Shown: piece after piece, positions 39,201 through 46,583 of the stretch
Layout: each line of letters starts with the position of its first letter
How positions within the stretch are numbered: position 1 is the first letter of the stretch
Assembly (NCBI GenBank): GCA_030549495.1
Contig: JAUIRK010000813.1
Span: forward strand, 1 to 64,000
DNA length: 64,000 bases
Source: Nectonema munidae
Lineage: Eukaryota > Nematomorpha > Nectonematoida > Nectonematidae
Direction: 5' to 3'
The notes under the pieces: model-generated
Databases searched by the model: none
What the model was told of the DNA's origin: nothing
What the model saw: only the letters and a program-made list of their open reading frames with translations
Program-made: the position numbers and the translations under genes

Positions 39201-40774
39201 TATGTATGTATGCAGCCACGTAGCCAGCTATGGGGCACTTGGGGCCGTGCCCCTCTATCTAAGTTATGGGCCCCATCATCAAAAAATTGAAATTTACAAA
39301 TTGAAATGAAATAATGAATTAATTTTTGACAATGGGCTTATACTAACAATCCATAGCAAATAAAATCAAAATATAGGAAAATTATTGATATCAATGACAG
39401 TAACTTTGTTAAATGCGCCTTCTACCTGTAATAAGAAAGCAGATTTACAATAAAAATTTTTTCTTTGATATGAGAAACGAAGATAAGGCATATTAACCAT
39501 TATAAAATCTAAAACCTTAACAAAGAAATAGGACACAAGTAGAGAAAGGAGCTTATAAACACAAAGAGAAGAATTGTTATAAGCAGCATTTGATGCTTTA
39601 ATTTTAGACAAAGACAGTGGGTACGCATGTATATTAGTGCCCCAGTTGGCCCCTCCAAATATAAATGTATGGCTACGTTACTGTATGTATGTATGTCTAG
39701 ATGTTTTTTGTGTCAGACGTGTATTAATATAAATAAATAGGGTTTGTGTCAAGAATACCAAAAAATGTATATGTAAATTGTAAATGTATGTAATATATGT
39801 ACGATTGCGCTAACACTAAACCTAAATCCTAACACTAATACTTCTAATACTAAGACTAATGCTAATTCTACACTAACTTTAAATCCGATAATAGGTTTCA
39901 AAATTTTACACATTAAGGGCCATTTAATTGGTTGAGCACGTGACAACAATTATGCAAATTAAGGTATACATCTGAATAGTCAAAATCAGTGGTAGCGGGT
40001 CAAATACCCATATAAAACAAATATAAGTGTATATAAAAATAGGCGATGCCCATAAAAAAGCAAACTAATTGATGCTACCCAGAGGAGGGGGTGAGGCTAG
40101 GAAGAGGCCACATCCTATATCCTGGAAAATTTGAAACCCCTCTCTCAACTATAATTATTATTGAATCATCAGAAAACTTTTACTAGTTCGAAGAAAAAAT
40201 TTTTTTTTTAATTATCACCCGTTACTAATATATATAATATATAAGATAGGATAAGGAAAACTCCATTATTGACAATGAAAACAATTAAAATACACAAATA
40301 TTGGAGTAGACTCTATCTAGCATCATCAGTGCAAAATATAAGGTAAATAATAAGATGATCGTTGATATAGTCAACTGAAGTATTTTTGTAACAAAATTTG
40401 ACCGCGAAAAGTACCTAACATGAATTGTTAAACCACAACTAATGGAAAATTCTGACCACCCAGCTGATAAAACTCAAGCATAAAATAAAAAACGTACCTA
40501 GTCCTGATACCATTTGGTCGTAGAGTAAAGTAGTATCGCTTGTCTTTGATTCGGTATTGGTTGTCGTTGAGTGAAAATAAGAATGATCACAACTTTGATT
40601 TGCTAAAGGCATAGCAGAAGAAAGAGGATTAATTGAAGCTGGTAAGGATATTGTGGTAGTTTCGCCTGGAGAAGTATCATTTGTACAAGAAACGATCATT
40701 TTGTCGTATAATACTGGATTACATGATTCAATTTCTATTTCAGAAGACGGTGAAGAGTGACTATCAACATTCAT
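24135..40774 (-). CDS. CREB3-like / CrebA-type bZIP transcription factor, 8 coding exons
   Basis: Spliced minus-strand gene: exons 40774-40498, 29999-29622, 28682-28543, 24862-24716, 24635-24577, 24521-24453, 24386-24329, 24224-24135. All borders are GT-AG, phases agree throughout, and the sum is 1,218 nt (405 aa plus stop). Residues 1-265 are Ser/Thr/Asp-rich, a likely acidic activation region with an [12 protein letters not shown] motif. Exon 4 carries the family's ATB segment ([34 protein letters not shown]). Exons 4-5 give the basic region [15 protein letters not shown] with the N..SAQ.SR signature. Exons 5-7 give the zipper with heptad residues L, Y, L, L, L, L. Members of this family bind CRE/UPRE-like sites and activate secretory-pathway genes (established for CrebA and OASIS). 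No transmembrane segment follows, unlike vertebrate CREB3 proteins; as I recall Drosophila CrebA also lacks one. Exons 4-7 are near certain; exons 1, 2 and 8 are inferred. Confidence 0.85.
24329..24386 (-). CDS. bZIP gene coding exon 7: end of zipper
   Basis: Acceptor ctcttcgtatag, donor TTCAAAG|GTTTAC, 58 nt. Encodes [19 protein letters not shown], matching the family ending (..LL.QLQ.LQ.L). Leaves in phase 0. Confidence 0.88.
24453..24521 (-). CDS. bZIP gene coding exon 6: leucine zipper
   Basis: Acceptor aattttag, donor ACAAACAA|GTAAAC, 69 nt. Encodes [20 protein letters not shown] and TN, with split codons at both ends (R before, K after). It aligns with the family zipper (V.TF..EN..L...V..LE). 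Confidence 0.9.
24577..24635 (-). CDS. bZIP gene coding exon 5: basic region
   Basis: Acceptor actttaaag, donor GAAAAAAG|GTTAAA, 59 nt. Encodes [19 protein letters not shown], the DNA-contacting half of the basic region and the first zipper leucine. Splitting the basic region between KNK and ISAQ agrees with its position in the family. Confidence 0.93.
24716..24862 (-). CDS. bZIP gene coding exon 4: ATB segment and start of basic region
   Basis: Acceptor tattattcag, donor AATAAG|GTATAC, 147 nt, phase 0 at both ends, 49 residues. Contains [20 protein letters not shown] and ends [13 protein letters not shown]. This segment N-terminal to the basic region is diagnostic of the CREB3 subfamily within bZIP proteins. 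Confidence 0.92.
25490..25930. other. Less AT-rich island in intron 3 with CRE-like half sites
   Basis: This segment has visibly more G+C than its surroundings. It contains two ttgcagtaacgt motifs (25,870 and 25,901 area), the second continuing as GTAACGTCATT, which contains a TGACGT half site on the minus strand. It might be an intronic enhancer, possibly for self-regulation by a CREB-type factor, or an unrecognised exon or transposon relic. No frame resembles a known protein. Confidence 0.25.
26663..26720 (-). pseudogene. 58-bp partial duplicate of bZIP exon 3
   Basis: 57 of 58 bases match 28,625-28,682 in the same orientation. It covers exactly the first 58 bp of exon 3 ([16 protein letters not shown], with Leu for one Pro) and begins at the same base as the exon. 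The copy lacks the AG acceptor (preceded by aaatttat) and the rest of the exon, so it should not be spliced as such. Confidence 0.85.
26820..26968 (+). mobile_element. tRNA-derived SINE with 12-bp target duplication
   Basis: Flanked by perfect direct repeats TTATTTCAAAAT at 26808-26819 and 26969-26980. Inside are a tRNA-like 5' part with an A-box-like TGGTTGGTTAGA near 26,841 and a B-box GGTTCGATCC at 26,880, with spacing right for an RNA polymerase III promoter. A tRNA-unrelated tail ends at cctacggtacca. The left side begins with a short A run; the right end has no poly-A. It is about 149 bp, lies in intron 3, and is antisense to the host gene. Confidence 0.72.
27590..28115 (+). pseudogene. 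hAT transposase remnant (SCAND3/FAM200 type)
   Basis: Plus-strand pieces in changing frames resemble this hAT branch. [15 protein letters not shown] near 27,640-27,685 matches the segment before the first catalytic Asp. [15 protein letters not shown] near 27,893-27,945 matches the DGA.AM.GR..G segment, followed by CVHCI. Near 28,050-28,100 [17 protein letters not shown] may be a further downstream piece. Multiple stops and frame changes mark it as long dead. It lies in intron 3 of the bZIP gene, antisense to it. Confidence 0.6.
28543..28682 (-). CDS. bZIP gene coding exon 3
   Basis: Acceptor caacttttaag|GTGTTTC and donor AGATCAA|GTAAAT. Encodes [19 protein letters not shown] and then a basic/Ser stretch ending in SDQ. 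The Pro-Pro/Ser-Asp-Ser-Glu motif recalls the PPSS..SDSE segment in CREB3L proteins. It enters with two bases and leaves in phase 0, agreeing with both neighbours. The first 58 bp are duplicated in intron 3 (26,663-26,720). Confidence 0.75.
28791..29049. mobile_element. MITE, AGCCCGTAACC family, copy 1
   Basis: 259 bp bounded by 8-bp direct repeats ATATATGC (28783-28790 and 29050-29057). Ends are short imperfect inverted repeats around aagccc...gggcc. The interior shares long stretches with copies at about 30,515-30,785 and 55,725-55,985 (taaatctaaaaaagattac, atatgttctaagatt-type text, attttgctagaattatta). The 8-bp duplication suggests hAT-type mobilisation. It sits in intron 2 of the bZIP gene. 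Confidence 0.7.
29622..29999 (-). CDS. bZIP gene coding exon 2
   Basis: Acceptor tttttttag|AATACG at 30,000, with a branch-like cgttaat 12-18 nt upstream. Encodes about 126 residues starting [15 protein letters not shown] and continuing with long Ser/Asp/Glu stretches (e.g. [19 protein letters not shown]), consistent with a disordered acidic activation region. The donor is uncertain: I chose TTTTCAA|GTATTC (phase 1, matching exon 3); a weaker alternative is CCGAG|GTCTAG further upstream. Coding-like composition stops near 29,580. Confidence 0.6.
30515..30785. mobile_element. MITE, AGCCCGTAACC family, copy 2
   Basis: Left end agcccgtaaccaaa, right end ggttacggcccc, which are inverted repeats of each other (AGCCCGTAACC type). 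The interior aligns with copies 1 and 3. No clear target duplication. Lies in intron 1 of the bZIP gene. Confidence 0.7.
30786..34680. other. Intron 1 sequence, no gene recognised
   Basis: AT-rich intronic DNA. It holds a partial TAGAGATGTA-type MITE end at about 32,545-32,640 and a short pair of gacaattt/aaattgtcc-like inverted motifs at 32,699-32,745, which resemble the MULE ends at 46.6 kb. A plus-strand open stretch at 32,998-33,288 (96 codons) resembles nothing I know and has intron-like composition. Confidence 0.45.
34687..34929. mobile_element. hAT-type MITE (CAGGGGCG end)
   Basis: 243 bp flanked by 8-bp direct repeats ATTCATGC (34679-34686 and 34930-34937). The left end is CAGGGGCGCACAT; the right end, reversed, is TCGGGGCGATGA. 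Both are followed inside by a G-rich gggggagggg motif in inverted arrangement. A CAG start and an 8-bp duplication are standard for hAT elements. No coding capacity. Confidence 0.75.
34938..38880. other. Intron 1 sequence, no gene recognised
   Basis: Mostly A/T-rich. A GC-richer patch at about 35,290-35,470 (gcgccccagggc, ggcccctgccc) looks like repeat debris. A near-repeat of about 40 bp (aaaataatgttct.aaataatt) occurs at about 37,600 and 38,408. A short purine-rich internal repeat lies at about 37,090-37,165. No exon, RNA gene or complete element was identified. Confidence 0.45.
38885..39200. mobile_element. hAT-like MITE (TAGAGATGTA ends), second copy
   Basis: Shares with the copy at 22,164-22,464 the stretch from ctttatccaaaatttttat to the end catctctag, including atgataacacatat and tttttaagaagta. 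The left end is less well preserved. Its right end lies about 12 bp from the next MITE. Confidence 0.6.
39213..39683. mobile_element. hAT-type MITE (CAG..ACGTAGCCA ends), full copy
   Basis: 471 bp with inverted ends CAGCCACGTAGCCA and (reversed right end) CAGTAACGTAGCCA. It is flanked by TATGTATG on both sides (39205-39212, 39684-39691), although the flanks are a TATG-type microsatellite, so the duplication is weaker evidence. A partial second copy in the opposite orientation lies at about 53,965-54,260. The minus-strand open frame inside ([11 protein letters not shown]..., 39366-39611) has a recognisable relative in that copy but no known domain. Confidence 0.7.
39760..39890 (-). repeat. Degenerate CTAA-type minisatellite
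   Basis: Irregular units such as ctaaacctaaatcctaac, actaatacttctaatac and taagactaatgctaat run for about 90 bp. They look like a decayed short tandem repeat; the unit varies, so it is not a telomeric array. Confidence 0.55.
40498..40774 (-). CDS. bZIP gene coding exon 1
   Basis: Begins at the ATG 40774-40772 and encodes 92 residues rich in Ser and Thr ([17 protein letters not shown]...[10 protein letters not shown]). It ends in phase 1 at a strong donor CTAG|GTACGT. A good acceptor (atatatttag) lies 12 nt before the ATG at 40,787, so this is probably the second exon with its first 12 nt (40775-40786) read as leader. The downstream phase matches exon 2, making an E-Y-D-P junction. Confidence is lower than for the bZIP exons because this region has no conserved domain. 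Confidence 0.55.
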
Positions 40775-41272
40775 ACTTTTAATACTCTAAATATATTATT
40801 TATACAAATATCATGCTTAAAACTTAACATTTTAAATAAAATAGAAAATATTGAATTACACAAAATATCGCATTTCACATTAAATTATTATTAAAGAAAT
40901 TAACTTCGAAAATTAAAAAATTGAATGTGAAATTAAGGCTTTTGAAATTCAATATTTTTTTATCAAAAATAAAGCACCTCTCTACTCATTAAAAAGAATG
41001 TAAAAATACTGTCATGCTTTAAATCTCTGAGGTACGTGTGTTGTTGTTGAAGGAATATATGAGTGGAGTGTATCAATAATAAAACAGCATCCGACTCTAC
41101 AACTACACCGGAGTTTACAGCAGATAGGAAAAGGTGTAGGGAGACAAGTAGTGAGAAGAATGCTAGATGAAGAGTATCTATAGAAGTTACAAAGACATAG
41201 GAGTGTATGTATGTGTGCGCGCTAGAAGAATGCACAAAAAGTATTGCGAGAGAGCGTATAAGATGTACTTAC

Positions 41273-41711
41273 TACACTCCTCCTTGGATACGAGATCTCT
41301 TCTCTTCCATACGACACTTCAACTTTTGTATTATTTTTTATTGTGTATATACGACTATTTATTGATGATAACGACTACGACTTAATGGTAGTATAGATAT
41401 GCGCTGTGTCGTATAGTTCATCACAGCCATCATTACAATACACGAAGTGAGCATAGGATATGGGTGTTTGTGTATAGTGTTTAAAAGGTATGGATAGCGC
41501 GCACACACCACAAGTAGAGCATTTAAATGGAGCAAGAGAAATACAAACCTGAGAGAGAGTGTGTGTGTAGTGTTGAAAGAATGATGAGCGCAAAATGTCT
41601 ATAACAGGTATATAGAGGAGTGCCATTCATTCATCAATGAAAGAATAACATTATTCAAATGTTGGTGCGATGATAAACATCTCGCGCATGCATTCTTTAC
41701 CCGTCTATTCT
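41273..41711 (-). other. Probable 5' noncoding exon of the bZIP gene
   Basis: Inferred from a TATA/Inr pair upstream (41,745/41,711) and a strong donor GGAGTGTA|GTAAGTAC at 41,273/41,272, pairing with the acceptor at 40,787 before the coding ATG. The stretch has a more balanced base composition than its surroundings and short GT/GC-type dinucleotide runs. Short open frames here do not resemble proteins. Confidence 0.4.
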
Positions 41712-41745
41712 GAAAGAACTCAAATACGCATAATCTCTTTATATA
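41707..41745 (-). promoter_or_regulatory. TATA box and initiator of the bZIP gene (predicted)
   Basis: Minus strand TATATAAAG at 41745-41737, preceded directly by CCCAA, and an arthropod-style initiator TTTCAGAAT with its A at 41,711, about 34 bp downstream. Spacing suits RNA polymerase II core promoters. Confidence 0.4.
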
Positions 41746-42317
41746 TTGGGTGGAATACCTGAAAAGCTCTGAAACATGCATAAGTTCTTAAAAGTCCGTA
41801 GATGACCAAATGGATAAAGCTTACTAGTAAAAGTTGGGTATGCATGTGGTTGTTAAAACTAAATTCAGTTGTGCGTCTTTTCTTTGATTCAGAACAAAGA
41901 TGTGTAAATAAATTTACCTTAAAAAGTAAAATTTTGATGAAGATGTTTTATTATATGCTAAAAAGATTGAATCAAAGAATTTTCAATGAAATTTAACTTC
42001 AAGGTTTTAAATATTAACAAAAAACAATGTTAATTTCTTTAAAACTTTTGTCTTTGCTACTTTAAGTATTCTCCACTTTACAATAAATGCCCCCCGTACT
42101 TGGAGTCAAGCAACAGGGCTGCATACATCACCAATTTGCACTTTGATACTTTTTTTCAAAGTAATGATGAAAACTTAGCCAAAATATGGTATCGCCAGGG
42201 CCAATTTAGTTTAAAATGTGAATTAATTGAAGAAATATTCAGGGGAAATTAACAAAGTTTATTGACAATTTCACATACTAATGACGAAAACGGAGTCCAA
42301 AAATCAAATCATCTAGT
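41746..42317. other. Upstream flank of the bZIP gene
   Basis: No gene recognised. A less AT-rich patch near 42,085-42,140 has no recognisable coding sense. This is the flank between the predicted promoter and the pogo element. Confidence 0.4.
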
Positions 42318-42319
42318 AC

Positions 42320-44825
42320 AGTCAAACCTCGTTGTTCCGTCAAGGTGCGTTTCCTAAAAAATGGACGGATTATCGAGGCTGACGGAACATGGAAGCATAT
42401 ATAAATGCCTATTTAATTTTGCCAAAACTATTTGATATATTGAATCACCAAATTATTATTAATGTTCTCAAAAATAAGGCAAAAAAGCTGTGATTTAGAC
42501 TAGAAATAAACAAGATGACTTGAATTTTTTTCATTTAATAACATAAAGGGGCTGTTAAAGTTGTAAAAAAGATATCAGGGCTAATGTCTCTGTGGAGCAA
42601 CTTGTCCTAAAATTTTTCCTCATGAGGATCTTCACTAGAAGAATCGCTAGTAGGTTCAAACTCTTTCATAATTTCCATAGTCTCTTCATCATTGAGTAAA
42701 GGAGTAACTTCTATATTATCATCAACATCAACCAATTGGGAAGCAGAAATGTATTCACAAGAGGGATTTTGACATTTTTCAGCCAAAAGATGAAAATTAC
42801 TTTGAAGGTCTTCTAAAGTTGCGAGTGTTTTGTGTATTTTGTAAGTGCTTGAATGATTAGGGTAAAATGTAGGTGTGAGACCAGCAATTAAATATTATAG
42901 ATAGAAGGTGTAACATTGCCCCAAGCTGTCTTTATCATTTCCGAAGTAGATCTTACGAACAAGTTAGGAAGCTCATTACTTTCAAGACAAGTTATGAAAT
43001 GTCTTGTTTGAAGCTTTCTATAATGGGCTTTAAGCTTTTTATAATTCCAGCATCCATAGGTTCGATATATGTAGTAGTTAGGATATATGTAGTTAGGAGG
43101 AAGAAAAATAATGTTAATGTTTGAAATTCTTTTGTTTTGTGACACGAGGCATTATCACACAGTAAAATTACGTTTTTACCACTTATTTTGATTTGCTTAT
43201 TGAGTTTTGTCAGCCAATTTTGAAACAAGATGCCTGTCATCCAGGCTTTTGTGTTATATGAATATTCAACATAAATAGAAGGGTCAAACTTTTTTTCCGT
43301 AACAACGAGGTCTTCTTGCTTTTCCAATTACAAAGGGCTTGAGTTTGTGAGAGCCATCACTGTTTAAGCATAAAAGGATGGTCAAATGATCTTTACATTT
43401 ATAGTAGCTGGATCTAAATTTGCCAGCTTTTCTTGTAACATCATTTCCGTTATATGTACAAGCATTTTTGACCTCATTCCATTAAACCAAAGCATAAGAG
43501 CTTCTTCCAACTTAATATTTTTAGCTGAACGCCCTGAAGTATAGCCTGCTTCTGGGACCCACTACTTACTATTTCTCAGAATATCTCCAATAGTCGTGCG
43601 ACCAATAATCACACCCCATTGCTTGGAAAAAAAGTCTGCTATTTAAGTGTGGCTCGCTGCAGATTTTTCCCTTTTATACAAGCATATTGAATGTTTTTTT
43701 CTACTAATAAATCAGTACGTAAGCGTATTTCTTGTTTTAAAGAAGCCATTAAAAAAGTTATAATAATCTTAAGCATAAATTAAAATAGAGTTTAAAAAAT
43801 TCTAAAATACCAACAAATACAATAAATCTTGTTTTGAAATAAAAGTTTATCGAATTTTATTTTTATAATAGTCATTGAGTTGAAACTCTATATGAAAAGA
43901 GAAAAAAAAATAAAATTAATCACCTACAGGAAAATCCAGATTATAAGACCCCTTTTCGCAAAAGACCCCAAGAAAGTAAAAACTAATATTAAACTTTTTT
44001 GTTCCTCATCTAAAAAACGGTTTTTTAATGGAAGGAATTTATCAGCCTAAAATATTACCTTGTCGTTATATTTTTCGACAGTCAATCAAAAAAGATAGGA
44101 GCTTAAATTTTTTCATATTATTATCCTATTAAAGTTTAAATAATTTATATAACTGTTCAGCTTTATGTAACTTCTTTTATATACCCAAAAGTTTGCCGTG
44201 TAAGACCTTTTTTTCAACCAAATAAGTATCATTTACGGAGGGTGGGAGGTTTCATACACCAAATAAAAAAATATAAATAATTATAAAAAAAACTTTATTT
44301 TTGTGAATAGTTCAATATTAATTCAATATTATTTCAAAAAATACTTCATTTCAATTGAAATAAATGGCACTTAAGACAATTATTTGGGAAATTGATTAAA
44401 ACTTTGAAACGGAATTTTTTTATAACGTCTAATAACTTCTGATCAATAATAAAAATGATTAATGAAAGAGAGAGATGTGTCAGAAAGATTGTGACAGCTA
44501 AATCATAACTCCGAAAAAAGATGTGCCTTTCCTTCTGAAAAGAACATTTGCGAAGTTATATGCAATGTATGATATATGTGATATTTTTTGTCATCATCAC
44601 CAAAAAATTACAAGAATGTGTGCACCAAGTTGACCCAATATCGAGAGACGGAATATCGAGACAATTTTTGTATTAAAATTATTCATTGATTACTAAAATT
44701 TGATGACCGAGACGGATGTTGAGACTGGCGGAACTTCGAGGTAAAAATAAAAAGAAAATTTCCGTTACCAAAAATAACATGACGGATGTTGAGGGTGCCG
44801 GAAAATCGGGGGAGGGGTTAGGCAT
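42320..44825 (-). mobile_element. pogo/Tigger DNA transposon, decayed
   Basis: The left end after a TA is CAGTCAAACCTCGTTGTTCC, a typical pogo-superfamily terminus. At the right the inverted counterpart is eroded, with two candidate motifs: a cttcgaggt end near 44,728-44,738 (reversed ACCTCGAAGTTCCGCC matches the left end) and a more outer one at about 44,790-44,825. Subterminal gacggat.ttgag motifs repeat near both ends. A broken transposase gene lies inside on the minus strand. About 2.5 kb. Confidence 0.7.
42610..43749 (-). pseudogene. pogo/Tigger (CENP-B-like) transposase, broken
   Basis: Reading minus from ATG 43749-43747: MASLKQEIRLRTDLLVEKN, then in other frames GVIIGRTTIGDILRNSK (second helix-turn-helix entry) and NIKLEEALMLWFNGMRSKM (CENP-B-type DNA-binding domain). 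The DDE_1 core follows, with VEYSYNTKAWMTGILFQNWL, GKNVILLCDNASCH (second catalytic Asp) and EPMDAGIIKSLK (third catalytic Asp, in a frame offset from the previous part). The C-terminus has TAWGNVTPSIYNI and an acidic tail (LVDVDDNIEVTPLLNDEE) near 42,680-42,750, as usual for this family. At least three stops or frameshifts; not functional. Its normal role is cut-and-paste transposition into TA. Confidence 0.82.
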
Positions 44826-44829
44826 GGTC

Positions 44830-46580
44830 GATTTGGTATAAAAAATATATTTTGTCTAAATTAAATTAATATTCTTGAATTCAGGCGTAGAGCGCAAAAT
44901 TGAATCCCACTTTCAGATATTCAGGAATTTAACTCACATATGAAGAAGGTTCACTATTAGATATGATCAAGCATTCTACATATAGCAGAGATATTCCTTC
45001 ACACTTTTAAGAAAAATAAAATTGACAAGTGTTTGGAAATTAAAAGAGGGAAAATATTTTTGGAGTATTGTATTTTGTTGTAAAAAGTTGAAAAATTTAT
45101 ATTAAATTTCATGACTTATATTATTTTGTAAATGAAAAATGACGGGGCGTTTTAAAATATTTATGTTCGTCACATTTTCCTCGAATTATAGCAATACGCT
45201 GCTTATTGTAAAAAGTATTCAAAAAATGTATTTTATATAAAAGGATACTAAAAAAATATGTCGCTATCGTTCAGTTAGATAATAAATTAACTTAAAACTA
45301 TTAAAAATCGTGAACCTAAAATCTTGAAAAATTGCCTATATTTGTGTTTGGAGAGTTAAATCCCAGGTTGTGTCTTAATGTTAAAAGATTTGTAGGCCTG
45401 TATCAAAGGATTGATCCATGTTAGATGTGTCGAACACCGTTATAATGTGGGTGTTGGGGTACAAGTTAACTCAAGAGTGGCATCCAATAGAGCAGTACCC
45501 AAAGTATCCATACATGTCTCTGGGAGGAACTGATAAGTAACTTTAAAAGCTTTACGACATATTTAGGTTGAGGGATATTTAGTGGCTATTGATCCATAAA
45601 AAAAAAGGGCCTCATTAGTCTAGTCGAACTACAAACGATTTCGCACTCTATTTGTGAGTATACTAACGCTGCTTGATTCAATCCCATCAAGAATAAAATG
45701 TATAAAAAGTTTAATTTGAAAATAGAATTTAATCACAAAATTTCTAACTTTAGATTCATGCTAACTATAGAAGGTATAATATGATGAAAGTATAATGAAA
45801 AGCTACTTACAAACTATGATAGAAATATAAAAGGTTTTGGCAATCTCACGCTTGTGAATGAAGTAAATATTTCAAATGTACTGCTCTGACGTAAAAAGCA
45901 AACAAATGTAGGAACTACTAACGTTATCTAAATAAGAAAATAATATTATACACATACATTCTATATGCCTATAGTATACATACGTATATATTACTTATAT
46001 TAGGCAATCCTAGGTTTCTGAGTGATGCAAAAAGAAGTTAAAAGCATTACAGTTAAACCAATGAAAAATTAGCAGAAAGGTATAGGTATACATTTAAGAA
46101 AGGATAGCGTTTTAAAAGGATATATGTGTAAAAAGTATCGCATTTTGGTGATTTTTACAACGAAGCTATTGAGAATGTAAAGACGTGAAGACAGGGGACT
46201 GTTTGAATGTGAGTGATTTATTATCCAGAAATCAAAGTTTAAATGTGAACATAATATAGTTAAATCGACATTTAAGGTTTGCTTTTGAAAATATCCAAAA
46301 AATTGATATCTCAGCTCTGGATGAAGCTTGAGAGATTTTCATAATTTAGTTGGGATCCCCAGCACGGGCGCATATACAGAGGAGTGTAACCGTTTCAAGG
46401 CCTGGCGTGGTTTTAGTAGGGACGAAAAAGCCTTTCGCCCCTCCCACGCAACTAATATGAGTTCTCACAATCTCTTATATTAGGGTCGGCAAGCGATTTT
46501 CCTGTGTAGGGAAGACATAAAAACAATTAGATTATTTAGCAGTTCACAGATAACTAGTTGCCCTTAATGGTTCTAGGTTA
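44830..46580. other. Intergenic DNA, no gene recognised
   Basis: AT-rich. A tRNA-like patch at about 45,605-45,690 has a perfect A-box match (TAGTCTAGTCG) and a weak B box (GATTCAATCCC); it may be a SINE relic. A GC-richer patch at 46,360-46,510 (cacgggcgcatataca, gcccctcccacgc, gggtcggcaagcg) looks like ends of MITE-type repeats. Confidence 0.4.
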
Positions 46581-46583
46581 ATT

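Noticed and set aside
39760-39890. Interstitial telomeric repeat
   Set aside because: Units vary (ctaaac, ctaac, actaat) and never form a regular TTAGG or TTAGGG array.
40963-41626. Several overlapping open frames on both strands
   Set aside because: They coincide with the predicted 5' noncoding exon, first intron and promoter patch; residues reflect GT/CA dinucleotide runs.
45605-45690. Possible tRNA gene or second SINE
   Set aside because: Perfect A box but weak B box, no complete cloverleaf and no flanking duplication; left as a possible relic only.
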